From Brachybacterium sp. UMB0905 (GTDB lineage Bacteria; Actinomycetota; Actinomycetes; Actinomycetales; Dermabacteraceae), in contig NZ_PNHL01000005.1 of assembly GCF_002871795.1 (NCBI RefSeq), forward strand, positions 205,196 to 269,195: a stretch of 64,000 nt of DNA. The letters are read 5' to 3'. The position numbers were made by a program, and so were the translations under genes. Below are positions 18,672 through 27,811 of this stretch, one piece after another (the first letter of the stretch is position 1; the number at the start of each line of letters is the position of its first letter). The notes under the pieces were generated by a model. That model was not told where the DNA came from. It did no database searches and saw only the letters and a list, made by a program, of their open reading frames with translations.

Positions 18672-19586
18672 ATGCGCGCAACTGGGTGGAGGTCGCGGCC
18701 GACGCGGACCACATTGCACGGTGAGACGCCGTACTCGCCGACGTCGCTGCTGCGCGCCCTTACCGCCGACCCCTACCAGGTCGATCCGCTGCGCGCGCAG
18801 AACGATCCCGCCGCGGAGCCGACGCCTCCGGACACGCCCGCTACTCGCACGGTGACGTTGCTGCTGGCCATCGCCCTGGGATTCACCGTCGTCATCGCGG
18901 TGGCCGATCTGCGGGCCGAGGCCACCTCCGCCGATGGGCCGCGGGCCCTGCTCGAGCAGGAAGTGCGCGACAGCCGCGCCGAGGTGGCGGAGCTCGAGAC
19001 GCTGCAGGAAGAGCTCGAAGGGCAGATCGCTGAGCACCAGCAGACCGTGCTCGAACGGGAGGACTCCGGTTCCGCCGAACGACTCGCCGAGGCCGAGGGC
19101 TCCGGCGCGGCCGTCGCCATGGAAGGCCCCGGCGCCGTCCTCGTGCTCGAGGACTCCGCACCGCTGCCCTCAGCCTCCGGCTCCGGGGTGATCAATCGCG
19201 TCATGGACGCCGATGTGCAGGTCGCGGTGAACGGCCTGTGGGCAGCGGGGGCGGAAGCGATCGCAGTCAACGGCCAGCGGATCTCTGCCACGAGCGCGAT
19301 CCGCACCGCAGGGTCCGCGATCCTCGTGGACTTCCGCCCCTTATCCCCGCCGTACCGCATCACCGCCCTCGGCGAGACGACCGCGCTGCAGGAGGCCTTT
19401 ACCGCCGGCGAAGCGGGCGCGTACTTCGATGAGCTCACCACGCGCTACGGCATCTCCGTCAGCTGGGAGACACCGGACCAGCTGACCGTTCCCGCCCGCC
19501 CCATCGGGACGCTGCGCGAAGCTGCGCGGGTCCCGGAGGCCGGGGATCAGCCCGCCCCCGACCAGACTCAGGAGGACCCCTCGTGA
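18672..19586 (+). CDS. DUF881 membrane-anchored protein (first copy)
   Basis: 304 residues. A cytoplasmic arm of about 55 residues is followed by one helix (TVTLLLAIALGFTVVIAVAD), a coiled coil (LEQEVRDSRAEVAELETLQEELEG, written in parts) and the extracytoplasmic DUF881 domain with GPGAVLVLEDS and AEAIAVNGQRISATSAIR. The fold resembles FtsQ/POTRA-adjacent coiled-coil proteins; the role is undefined but linked by context to cell division or envelope regulation. It overlaps sbp by 4 nt. Confidence 0.88.
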   Translation: MRATGWRSRPTRTTLHGETPYSPTSLLRALTADPYQVDPLRAQNDPAAEPTPPDTPATRTVTLLLAIALGFTVVIAVADLRAEATSADGPRALLEQEVRDSRAEVAELETLQEELEGQIAEHQQTVLEREDSGSAERLAEAEGSGAAVAMEGPGAVLVLEDSAPLPSASGSGVINRVMDADVQVAVNGLWAAGAEAIAVNGQRISATSAIRTAGSAILVDFRPLSPPYRITALGETTALQEAFTAGEAGAYFDELTTRYGISVSWETPDQLTVPARPIGTLREAARVPEAGDQPAPDQTQEDPS

Positions 19587-19915
19587 TCGCCATCATCGGA
19601 TTGGTGCTGGGTGTGCTGCTCGGCATCTGGCTGCAGCCGGATGTACCGGTCTTCCTGCAGCCGTACCTGCCGATCGCCGTGGTCGCCGCCCTCGACACTT
19701 TGGCCGGGGGTCTGCGCGCGAGCCTGGACGGCGCCTTCGACGCGCACGTGTTCATCACCTCGTTCCTGTTCAACGTCCTCATCGCAGCATTCCTGGTGTT
19801 CCTCGGCGACCAGCTGGGGGTGGGACCGCAGCTGTCCACCGCCGTGATCGTAGTGCTGGGCATCCGCATCTTCTCCAACGCTGCGGCGATCCGCCGACAG
19901 CTGTTCCGGTCATGA
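19583..19915 (+). CDS. sbp: Small basic family protein (DUF1290)
   Basis: 110 residues, GTG start overlapping the preceding stop. There are three hydrophobic helices. The conserved signature PYLPIAVVAALDTLAGGLRA (28-47) and the C-terminal GIRIFSNAAAIRR identify the Sbp family, which in Bacillus lies in the ylx-ftsA region and in actinobacteria is always between two DUF881 genes. The molecular role is unknown. Its stop overlaps the second DUF881 gene (ATGA). Confidence 0.92.
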   Translation: MIAIIGLVLGVLLGIWLQPDVPVFLQPYLPIAVVAALDTLAGGLRASLDGAFDAHVFITSFLFNVLIAAFLVFLGDQLGVGPQLSTAVIVVLGIRIFSNAAAIRRQLFRS

Positions 19916-20664
19916 GCGACGGGACGCGGATCCCGGCGGACCGGGAACAGCAGCGGCTGGTGTGGCGGCGCCTGCGCGGCACCCTGGCGCCGCGTGCGAA
20001 CTGGTCGCAGGCCATCGTGGGAATCCTCTGCCTGCTGCTGGGGATGACGTTCGCGGTGCAGGTCAGTCAGGATGATGACTCCCTCGAAGGGGTCTCCCAG
20101 CAGGAGCTCGTGCGATTGCTGGACGAGTCCGGGCGGCACGTCTCCGACCTCGAGGTGGAGAATGCGGAGCTCGACAGCACCTTGCGCACCCTGCAGAGCG
20201 ATGACGAAGGGGCCGTGGCCGCCCGCGAGGCCGCTCGCAAACGCCTGGACGATCTCGAGATCCTCGCCGGCACAGTGCCTGCCCAGGGCCGCGGCGTGAT
20301 GGTCTCCATCGCGGACCCCGAGCGGGCCGTGAAGGCCTCAACGCTGCTGGGTGTCGTGCAGGAGCTGCGCAATGCCGGTGCGGAGGTGATCCAGATCGGC
20401 GAGGTCCGGGTGATCGCCTCGACCTCCATCACCACCTCACCGGATGGCGCGCTGCTGGTGGATGGGGTCTCTATCGCATCGCCGTACACGGTGCTCGCCA
20501 TCGGTGATCCGGCCGTGATGGAGCCCGCCCTGCGCATTCCAGGTGGCGCCGCGGACTCCGTGGCCTCCGACGGGGGGACCCTCGCCGTGGCGGCCGAGGA
20601 GGAGATCCAGATCGACGCCGTGGTGACTCCCCAAAAACCGGAGCACGCCAGCCCGGTCAAATGA
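19912..20664 (+). CDS. DUF881 membrane-anchored protein (second copy)
   Basis: 250 residues. A short basic N-terminus precedes one membrane helix (QAIVGILCLLLGMTFAVQV), a coiled coil starting DLEVENAELDSTLRTLQ, and the DUF881 domain (GRGVMVSIADPERAV, NAGAEVIQIGEVRVIAS). It overlaps sbp. The two DUF881 proteins and Sbp probably form one membrane complex. Confidence 0.88.
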   Translation: MSDGTRIPADREQQRLVWRRLRGTLAPRANWSQAIVGILCLLLGMTFAVQVSQDDDSLEGVSQQELVRLLDESGRHVSDLEVENAELDSTLRTLQSDDEGAVAAREAARKRLDDLEILAGTVPAQGRGVMVSIADPERAVKASTLLGVVQELRNAGAEVIQIGEVRVIASTSITTSPDGALLVDGVSIASPYTVLAIGDPAVMEPALRIPGGAADSVASDGGTLAVAAEEEIQIDAVVTPQKPEHASPVK

Positions 20665-20791
20665 TCGTCAAGGCTTGGCCTGTCCTCGCTGTTGAGGGAC
20701 CAATGCCCGGGCCCGACATGCGAGGATAGAGGGGCTCGACCCCGCGGTGAGGATGACCCGGGCGCGTGGCGATGAAGGAAAGGGGTGCGCG

Positions 20792-21235
20792 GTGGCAGAC
20801 AACACCGAGTGGAACGACGCGAATCTCGACCACACGTCGAAGCTCAGCGCGATCTCCCCCAGCGACCCGCTGGAGGAGCAGGAGCCGAGCCTGTCGGCGC
20901 AGGATCACCGCGCCATCGACAACCTCCCCCCGCGCACCGCCCTGCTGATCGTGCGCAAGGGCCCGAACCTGGGCGCACGGTTCCTCCTGGACTCCGACAC
21001 CACCGTGGCCGGGCGGCACCCCAAGAGCGAGATCTTCCTCGATGACGTGACGGTCTCTCGCAAGCATGCCGCCTTCGTGCGCGATGGCGAGGGCTTCGTC
21101 GTGCGGGACCTGGGCTCCCTCAACGGCACCTATGTGCACGGTGAGCGCGTGGATGAGGCTCGCCTGGAGTCCGGTCAGGATGTCCAGATCGGCAAGTACC
21201 GGCTGACGTACCACCCGTTCCACGGGACGGCCTGA
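20792..21235 (+). CDS. garA: FHA-domain protein GarA/OdhI-like
   Basis: 147 residues from GTG at 20792, with AAGGAAAGGGG upstream. The FHA domain has GRHPKSEIFLDD (74-85), VSRKHAAF (88-95) and LNGTYV (110-115), so Arg75, Ser89 and the Asn-Gly are all present. In mycobacteria and corynebacteria this protein is a phospho-switch that inhibits 2-oxoglutarate dehydrogenase and activates glutamate dehydrogenase. The usual N-terminal ETTS phosphorylation motif is not visible; HTSKLSAISPSD (14-25) may replace it. It directly precedes ftsR. Confidence 0.85.
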   Translation: MADNTEWNDANLDHTSKLSAISPSDPLEEQEPSLSAQDHRAIDNLPPRTALLIVRKGPNLGARFLLDSDTTVAGRHPKSEIFLDDVTVSRKHAAFVRDGEGFVVRDLGSLNGTYVHGERVDEARLESGQDVQIGKYRLTYHPFHGTA

Positions 21236-21239
21236 GCCG

Positions 21240-21929
21240 GTGGCGGCATCCGCCTCGCGGCAGAGCGCGGCCGGTGGTGCCCGGCTGAGCATCGGCCAGG
21301 TGCTGCAGCTGCTGCGCGATGAGTTCCCCGACCTCGCGCACTCCAAGCTCCACTACCTGGAGTCCGAGGGCCTGATCCAGCCCTCGCGCACCCCATCGGG
21401 CTACCGCAAGTACTCGCGCGAGGACGTGGAGCGCCTGCAGTTCGTGCTGCGGGCCCAGCGGGATCGCTTCTGGCCGCTCAAGGTCATCAAGGAGCATCTG
21501 CTCGAGCACGGCGTGGACAGCGAGGTCACCTCGATCGCCTCCCGTCCCGGCCCCAGCGCCACCCTGCAGCCTGTGCGGTTGGACCGGCGCGGTCTGCTGC
21601 GTGAGGCCGCCGTGGAGGATGATTTCCTCACCGAGCTCGAACAGTTCGGGATGCTTCAGGCCGATGCCCTCTTCTACGGCGCGGCCGAGCTGGAGATCGT
21701 GCGGGCGGCTCGCGCGCTGGCCGACGTCGGGCTGCATCCCCGGCATCTGGTGATGGTGCGCACCTCCGCGGAGCGCGAGGCCCATATGATCCGCTCGGTG
21801 GCCCGGCCGCGCAGCCGTTCCGGTGACGCTGCGGCCCGCGGGGAGGCGGAGGACCTCGCGCGTGACCTCGCCGAATCGATGAACTCCCTGCATGCCGCAC
21901 TACTGCGCACTACGCTGCGACAGCCCTGA
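21240..21929 (+). CDS. ftsR: MerR family regulator FtsR
   Basis: 229 residues, GTG start 4 nt after garA. The MerR winged helix is near the N-terminus: LSIGQVLQLLRDEFPDLAHSKLHYLESEGLIQP (parts 16-48) and the wing SGYRKYSREDVERL. FPDLAHSKLHYLESEGL is diagnostic of FtsR, shown in Corynebacterium to activate ftsZ. The C-terminal half is helical and lacks metal ligands. Confidence 0.9.
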   Translation: MAASASRQSAAGGARLSIGQVLQLLRDEFPDLAHSKLHYLESEGLIQPSRTPSGYRKYSREDVERLQFVLRAQRDRFWPLKVIKEHLLEHGVDSEVTSIASRPGPSATLQPVRLDRRGLLREAAVEDDFLTELEQFGMLQADALFYGAAELEIVRAARALADVGLHPRHLVMVRTSAEREAHMIRSVARPRSRSGDAAARGEAEDLARDLAESMNSLHAALLRTTLRQP

Positions 21930-22092
21930 CCCGCCGCGCGCCGTCCCGGAGGATCCGGTGTCAAGCTGCCTGCCCGTCATCTGTCCGTGACCTTCAGTGG
22001 GCGTGCCGCGCCCCCGCGCCTGCCTGCGCGCGCTACCCTGGCCTGAGTGCTCTCATCCTTCCCCCTCGGAGAGCCCAGACCCGGAGGTAGCT

Positions 22093-22677
<585 letters not shown>

Positions 22678-22698
22678 GCACCACCCGCATCACTCGCC

Positions 22699-22734
22699 GA
22701 CGCGGCCCGTCCCGGGGAAGGGACGGGCCGCGTC
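22699..22734 (+). terminator. Terminator after the merR gene
   Basis: Perfect 15-bp stem: GACGCGGCCCGTCCC (22699-22713) and its complement (22720-22734) around GGGGAA, followed by GCTGTTGTCGATGTTG, a mildly T-rich tail. It closes the garA-ftsR-merR unit; the next gene is convergent. Confidence 0.8.
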
Positions 22735-22813
22735 GCTGTTGTCGATGTTGTCGGCGCCGTGCCTGGGCGGCGCCGCGTCTGCGTGGTGCCGTGTCTGGTG
22801 CCGCGACGCCACC

Positions 22814-23605
22814 TCAGGAGTGCTGTCGCGAGTCCAGCACCGTGCGCAGCAACGCATCGAAGTCCGCGGTGAGCCGCTTGCCCGATGCCCCCTCGTAGCG
22901 GTGCAGGGGAACGGCGCCGCCCTGCGCCTGCTGCAGGCCCACGCGCTCCTCGATCACCGGCTCCAGCACGGCATCGCCGAACAGCTCCCGCAGCTCCGCC
23001 AGACGGTACTGGTGCTCGACCGACCGCGGCCGGTACCGGTTGACGACGATTCCCAGCGGCAGCAGGCGCGGCGCAATGCCGTCCTCCCGCATCTCTCGGG
23101 TTAGCTTGAGCGCCCGATCCGCCGCGGTGACGGCAAAGAAGCCGGGCTCCGAGACGACCATCGACCGGTCCGAGGCAGCCAGCGCCGTCTGCGTCAGCCC
23201 ATTCAACGACGGCGGGCAGTCGATGATCACGAGGTCGTACTGGTGCGTGCGCTTATCCAGTGCCTGGTGCAGGCGCAGCAGCTCCTTCGTGGTGGGCGTG
23301 GGGGAGTCCAGCACCGCCGAGCGCCCGCTGCCGGGAATGATGTCCAGGTGGCTCGCCGCATCATCCGCCCACGGGGTGGATTGGATCGCGCGATCCACGG
23401 TCTCGGTGCGCGGCGAGGAGAGCACCTCGGCGACATCCAGGCCCGTGGCCGGCTCGCCCATCAGACCGAGGGTCGAATCGCCCTGCGGGTCCAGGTCGAT
23501 CACCAGGGTGTTCACCTCCTGGTGCAGCGCAGCGGACGCCAGGCCCAGGGTGACGGACGTCTTGCCGACCCCGCCCTTGAGAGAACACACACTCACGATG
23601 AACAC
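22814..23605 (-). CDS. Orphan ParA-family ATPase
   Basis: 263 residues from GTG at 23605. The deviant Walker A is KGGVGKTS (10-17); VIDLDPQGDSTLGL and YDLVIIDCPPSLNGL follow. No ParB or cognate cargo gene is adjacent. Orphan ParA proteins position cargos such as chemosensory arrays or plasmids or control cell polarity. It shares a 92-nt divergent region with an RNA methyltransferase and is convergent with merR. Confidence 0.85.
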   Translation of the reverse strand: MFIVSVCSLKGGVGKTSVTLGLASAALHQEVNTLVIDLDPQGDSTLGLMGEPATGLDVAEVLSSPRTETVDRAIQSTPWADDAASHLDIIPGSGRSAVLDSPTPTTKELLRLHQALDKRTHQYDLVIIDCPPSLNGLTQTALAASDRSMVVSEPGFFAVTAADRALKLTREMREDGIAPRLLPLGIVVNRYRPRSVEHQYRLAELRELFGDAVLEPVIEERVGLQQAQGGAVPLHRYEGASGKRLTADFDALLRTVLDSRQHS

Positions 23606-23697
23606 ACCGCGAGTCTACCGACCCCGAGGACCTCGCCGGACCGCCGTGACGATAGGGTGCCCACGCGGGGCCCGGCAGCCCCCGGAACGGAGGGAAG

Positions 23698-24711
23698 ATG
23701 CGCCACGACCTGGTGCTCGAGGTGCTCGACGGCTGCGGAGACAGCGCCCTCACCGAAGCGGAGCAGCTCGGACCGGCGCAGAGCATCGGCCCCACCGAAC
23801 TCACACTCAGCGCGGAGGACCTCGACGCGGTGCGCACCCTGCGCCGCGTGGTCGCCGCGTACAGCACCCTGAGCATTCCGGCCAGGCGCCCCCGGGAGCT
23901 GCTGGAGACCTCCGTGCAGCAGCGTCTGGGAGAGATTCTGCAGGACATCGCCCGGCAGCGACCCCGCCAGCGCTTCCACGGCCTGCGTCTGGAGGCCGCC
24001 GGGGCGGACACTCCGGACATGCAGCGCCTCGTCGCAGCCCTCACCGAGCGGGCTGGTATCCCTCAGGATCCCGATGACGGGGACCTGGTGGCGCGCGTTC
24101 GCCGTGGGCCGACGGGCGATACCTGGCAGGTGCTGCTGCGCACCACGCCGCGGCCGCTCGCGACCAGGGCCTGGCGGACCGTGAATTACCCGGGCGCGGT
24201 CAACGCCACCATCGCCGCGACGGTTCTGGATCTGCTGCACGTGGGCGCCGACGATGACCTGCTGGACCTGACCTGCGGCTCGGGGACGTTCCTCATCGAG
24301 CAGCTGCACCAGGTGGCCCCGGCCAGGGCGGTCGGCGTGGACCTGGAGGCGGTGGCGCTCGATGCCGCCCGGACCCATCAGCGCGCCGCTCGGCGCAAGG
24401 GCCGGATCGACTGGATCGAGGGCGACGTGCGCGAGGTGCCGCTCGAGGGCGGTTTCACGCGCCTGGTGACGAACCCGCCCTGGGGAACGCTGCACGGTGA
24501 GCACGCCACGAATGAAGATCTGCTCGCGGATCTGCTCGAGCGCGCCGCGCAGCTGGCCGCCCCGACCGCGCGCCTGGGGGTGCTCACCCACGAGATCACC
24601 CGCATGCACCGGGTGCTCGAGGAACGCGCCGCGGGATGGCGGTCGCTCCGCGAACACCGCTTCTTCCAGAAGGGCCACCATCCCCGGCTGTTCCTGCTCG
24701 AGCGCCCGTGA
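23698..24711 (+). CDS. THUMP-type RNA (guanine-N2) methyltransferase
   Basis: 337 residues from ATG at 23698 with GGAGGGAAG upstream. An N-terminal region resembling THUMP/NFLD folds (about 1-150) precedes the catalytic domain: NYPGAVNATIAATVL, motif I DLTCGSGTFL (about 191-200), GVDLEAVALDAA and motif IV NPPW (about 259-262). This layout matches the TrmN/Trm14/RlmL families that make m2G in tRNA or rRNA. ATAGGGT near 23651 is a candidate -10. Which RNA is modified is not known. Confidence 0.78.
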   Translation: MRHDLVLEVLDGCGDSALTEAEQLGPAQSIGPTELTLSAEDLDAVRTLRRVVAAYSTLSIPARRPRELLETSVQQRLGEILQDIARQRPRQRFHGLRLEAAGADTPDMQRLVAALTERAGIPQDPDDGDLVARVRRGPTGDTWQVLLRTTPRPLATRAWRTVNYPGAVNATIAATVLDLLHVGADDDLLDLTCGSGTFLIEQLHQVAPARAVGVDLEAVALDAARTHQRAARRKGRIDWIEGDVREVPLEGGFTRLVTNPPWGTLHGEHATNEDLLADLLERAAQLAAPTARLGVLTHEITRMHRVLEERAAGWRSLREHRFFQKGHHPRLFLLERP

Positions 24712-24712
24712 G

Positions 24713-24758
24713 GTGCCGTAGGCGTTCGTGAGGCTCTGCTTGAACGCCTGTGCGGCAC
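24713..24758. terminator. Hairpin between convergent genes
   Basis: A two-part stem: GTGCCG (24713-24718) with CGGCAC (24753-24758), and AGGCGTTC (24720-24727) with GAACGCCT (24742-24749), around a 14-nt loop. It begins just after the methyltransferase stop and faces the leftward TIGR03085-like gene. Confidence 0.6.
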
Positions 24759-24848
24759 AGAACGCGCCCGTGCCGCTCCGGGCGCGCCCGCGACCGCTGA
24801 GCCACCCGAGCTCTCAGCAGCTCCAGCCGCCCCGGAATGCCCAGACCT

Positions 24849-25523
24849 TCACGCTCCCCGTCGGCCCTCCGTGAGCGCCTGCAGACCCACCGGATCCCCG
24901 TGGATGCGCACCCGCGCGACCTCATCGCGCCCGCTGACCCACAGCAGCAGCTCCATCACGTCCCCGTGCACCCGCAGCGACCCGTCCCGCCAGCGAGATC
25001 CCAGACGCAGACCGCCAAGCGGAGAGACGAGCGTCACCTGAGCCGGGATATGCGCCATGACCGGCGCCATCCGCCGGACCGTCCGCCACACGTCGGCGCT
25101 GCGCCGAGCAGACAGGCGGCGCGGCTCCCAGCCGCTCTGCGCGCGTCGCAGATCCTCGTGGTGGATCAGCAGCTCCCCATCCCCGGTGAGCTGATCGATC
25201 CGCCCGGTGGGGGAGAGGGGCCCGGGGCCCTCGCGCAGCAGCTGCACCCGCTCGCTGAAGGACAGCTCCGCCAGCTGCCGCCGACGGCGCTGCAGCGCGA
25301 AGCCGGTCAGCGGCCCGGGCACAAGAGAGCCGGCGAGCGCCAGGGCATGCCGCTCACGCAGCAGCAGATGCTCGAGCAGCTCGCTCGCACCCCAGCCCGG
25401 CAGGATCGTCGGCGCCTCGGGGCCGAGCTGCTCGAACGAGTCGGCGATCTGCTGGCGCTCCGTCGGTTCCTCCTGGCGCTCTGTCGGTTCGTGCTGGTGC
25501 ATGGTCGGTTCGTGATCCCGCAT
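24849..25523 (-). CDS. TIGR03085-like protein, mycothiol-dependent maleylpyruvate isomerase superfamily
   Basis: 224 residues from ATG at 25523. A short charged N-terminus carries the repeat EPTERQ, then a helical DinB-like domain with GWGASELLEHLLLRERHALAL, TGFALQRRRR and LIHHEDLRRAQ. The His in HHEDLRRA and the Glu in LLLRE fit the metal-binding positions of this superfamily. An ATG at 25502 is an alternative start within the repeat. The open frame back to 25703 overlaps the neighbouring gene and is rejected. The stop of the isomerase gene upstream is 4 nt away, so they may be co-transcribed. Confidence 0.72.
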   Translation of the reverse strand: MRDHEPTMHQHEPTERQEEPTERQQIADSFEQLGPEAPTILPGWGASELLEHLLLRERHALALAGSLVPGPLTGFALQRRRRQLAELSFSERVQLLREGPGPLSPTGRIDQLTGDGELLIHHEDLRRAQSGWEPRRLSARRSADVWRTVRRMAPVMAHIPAQVTLVSPLGGLRLGSRWRDGSLRVHGDVMELLLWVSGRDEVARVRIHGDPVGLQALTEGRRGA

Positions 25524-25527
25524 GGGG

Positions 25528-26529
25528 TCAGCTCTGGTTGCTGAAGGCGTCGTCGAAGGACCCTTCCGCCGGCGGGTAGTCCAGGGACCGGAGCACCTCG
25601 AGCGCCTCCTGGGCGCCGTGCAGGCGGTCCATCCCGGCGTCCTCCCACTCGATCGAGATCGGCCCGTCGTAGCCGATCGAGCGCAGCGCCCGGAACGCCG
25701 CATCCCATGGCACGTCCCCCCGGCCGAAGGACACGAAGTCCCAGCCGCGTCGCGGATCGCCCCAGGGCAGATGGGAGCCCAGCCGGGTGTTGCGCCCGGT
25801 GATGTTCACGCGGATGTCCTTGCAGTCCACGTGGTAGATGCGGTCCGCGAAGTCGGTGATGAAGGAGACCGGGTCGATCTGCTGCCACATGAAATGCGAG
25901 GGATCCCAGTTCAGGCCGAAGGCCGGCCGATGGTCGATCGCCTCCAGCGTGCGCTGCGTCGTCCAGTAGTCATAGGCGATCTCCGAGGGATGCACCTCAT
26001 GGGCGAAGCGCACCCCGCACTCGTCGAACACATCGAGGATCGGATTCCAGCGGTCCGCGAAGTCCTGGTAGCCCTCGTCGATCACGTCCTGGGAGACCGG
26101 CGGGAACATCGCCACGTACTTCCAGATCTTCGATCCGGTGAACCCGACGACGGTCTTCACACCGAGCTTCTGCGCGAGCCGCGCGGTGTTCTTCATGTCC
26201 TCGGCGGCGCGCTGCCGCACCCCTTCAGGGTCGCCATCGCCCCAGACGGCCGAGCCGACGATCGCCTGGTGGCGGAAGTCGATGGGGTCATCGCAGATCG
26301 CCTGGCCCTTGAGGTGGTTGGAGATCGCCCAGACCTTGAGGCCGTGCTTGGCGAGGATCTCCTGACGCTCGGCGATGTAGTCGTCATCGTCCCAGCGGCT
26401 GGCGTCCAGGTGCTCGCCGGAGACGGCGATCTCCAGCCCGTCGTAGCCGAAGCGGGCGGCGTGCCCGGCGACCTCGTCGAGGGTGAGGTCAGCCCACTGG
26501 CCGGTGAACAGAGTATGGGGGTGCGGCAT
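25528..26529 (-). CDS. Sugar phosphate isomerase/epimerase, TIM barrel
   Basis: 333 residues. An AP-endonuclease-2-like TIM barrel: GYDGLEIAVSGEHLD, TVVGFTGS, FAHEVHPSEIAYDY, FGLNWDPSHFMWQQ, YHVDCKD and ISIEWEDAGMD supply the Glu, His and Asp metal ligands. Family members act on keto sugars or inosose. It lies downstream of a Gfo/Idh/MocA dehydrogenase (41 nt gap) and likely shares its operon and pathway. Confidence 0.88.
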   Translation of the reverse strand: MPHPHTLFTGQWADLTLDEVAGHAARFGYDGLEIAVSGEHLDASRWDDDDYIAERQEILAKHGLKVWAISNHLKGQAICDDPIDFRHQAIVGSAVWGDGDPEGVRQRAAEDMKNTARLAQKLGVKTVVGFTGSKIWKYVAMFPPVSQDVIDEGYQDFADRWNPILDVFDECGVRFAHEVHPSEIAYDYWTTQRTLEAIDHRPAFGLNWDPSHFMWQQIDPVSFITDFADRIYHVDCKDIRVNITGRNTRLGSHLPWGDPRRGWDFVSFGRGDVPWDAAFRALRSIGYDGPISIEWEDAGMDRLHGAQEALEVLRSLDYPPAEGSFDDAFSNQS

Positions 26530-26569
26530 GGTCTCTCCTGGTAGTGGTAGGCCGGGGGTGGTGGCGGGG

Positions 26570-27715
26570 TCACAGGCTGACGGTGGCGCCGTCGGCGGCG
26601 TCAGAGGCGATCACCGCATCCAGCACGCGCTGCAGCGCCAGACCGTCCTCGAAGGTGGGGGTGAAACCGGTGGGATCGCCGTCACGGATCGCCAGCAGCA
26701 GGTCCCGGGCCTGATTCGTGAAGGCGTTCTCCCATCCCAGCACGTGGCCCTGTGGCCACCAGCCCTCGAGGTAGGGGTGCTCCGGTTCGGTGACCAGCAC
26801 CCGGGTGAAGCCCTGCTGGGCGATCGGCGCGGTGGCATCGAGGTACCACAGCTCATTGGGGTTCTCGAGGTCGAAGCGCAGCGCCCCGTCGGTGCCGTAC
26901 AGCTCGAGGCGCAGCTGGTTCTTCGCACCGGTGGCCATGCGGGAGACCTCCACCGAGGCGAGCGCCCCGCCGGAGAGCTCGAGGGTCGCCCAGGCGGCAT
27001 CATCCACGGTGACCGCTTCGGGGCCCGATTCGCCGGGGCGCTCGGGAACCATGGTCGCAAGGCGCCCGCGCACCGTGGTGACCTGCTGTCCGGTGAGGTG
27101 CTGGACCTGGTCGATGGCGTGGGAGGCGATGTCGCCGAGCGCCCCGGAGCCGGCGGTCTCCTGCCGCAGACGCCAGGTCATCGGTGCGTCCTCATCGACC
27201 AGCCAGTCCTGCAGGTAGCTTGCACGGACCTGGCGGATCGTCCCGAGCTTCCCCTGTGCGCACATCTGCTGGGCAAGAGCCAGGGCGGGAACGCGGCGGT
27301 ACGTGAAGCCCAGAGCCGCGACCTGCCCGCGCTGGCCGGCCACGCGGGCTGCCGCAGCCATGCGCTCAGCCCCGGCCGTGTCATTGGCCAGCGGCTTCTC
27401 GCACAGCACATGCTTACCGGCCGCGAGCGCTGCGATCGCGATCTCCTCGTGGAGGAACCCGGGGGTGCAGATGTCCACGATGTCCACGTCCTCACGGGCG
27501 ATCACCTCCCGCCAATCGGTCGCATGCTCCTGCCAGCCGAGCCGCTCAGCGGCCTGCGCCACGGCCTGCTCATCGCGGCCGACGATGACGCGGCGCTCCA
27601 CCGCTGGGACGTCGAAGGCTGCCGCGACGCTGCGCCAGGCCTGGGAGTGGGCGCGGCCCATGAAGGCGTAGCCGATCAGGGCCACGCCGAGCGGACGATC
27701 GGTGGGATTGGTCAT
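26570..27715 (-). CDS. Gfo/Idh/MocA family oxidoreductase
   Basis: 381 residues. The N-terminal NAD(P) domain begins VALIGYAFMGRAHSQAW, an altered GxGxxG where the first Gly pair is Gly-Tyr-Ala-Phe-Met-Gly. The signature CEKPLAND is present and the C-terminal domain has DIASHAIDQVQHLTG with the catalytic-region His. These enzymes oxidise or reduce sugar or inositol hydroxyls. Neighbours on both sides are TIM-barrel sugar isomerases, suggesting a pathway with a keto-sugar intermediate. Confidence 0.9.
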   Translation of the reverse strand: MTNPTDRPLGVALIGYAFMGRAHSQAWRSVAAAFDVPAVERRVIVGRDEQAVAQAAERLGWQEHATDWREVIAREDVDIVDICTPGFLHEEIAIAALAAGKHVLCEKPLANDTAGAERMAAAARVAGQRGQVAALGFTYRRVPALALAQQMCAQGKLGTIRQVRASYLQDWLVDEDAPMTWRLRQETAGSGALGDIASHAIDQVQHLTGQQVTTVRGRLATMVPERPGESGPEAVTVDDAAWATLELSGGALASVEVSRMATGAKNQLRLELYGTDGALRFDLENPNELWYLDATAPIAQQGFTRVLVTEPEHPYLEGWWPQGHVLGWENAFTNQARDLLLAIRDGDPTGFTPTFEDGLALQRVLDAVIASDAADGATVSL

Positions 27716-27811
27716 CGCAGTGCTCCTCAGATCAGGCTGGCACGGGGCCGACGGTGTGCGGCGCCGGGCCCAGGCGGTCGGTGGGCTCAGTCGTGGGCTC
27801 AGTCGGTGGGC

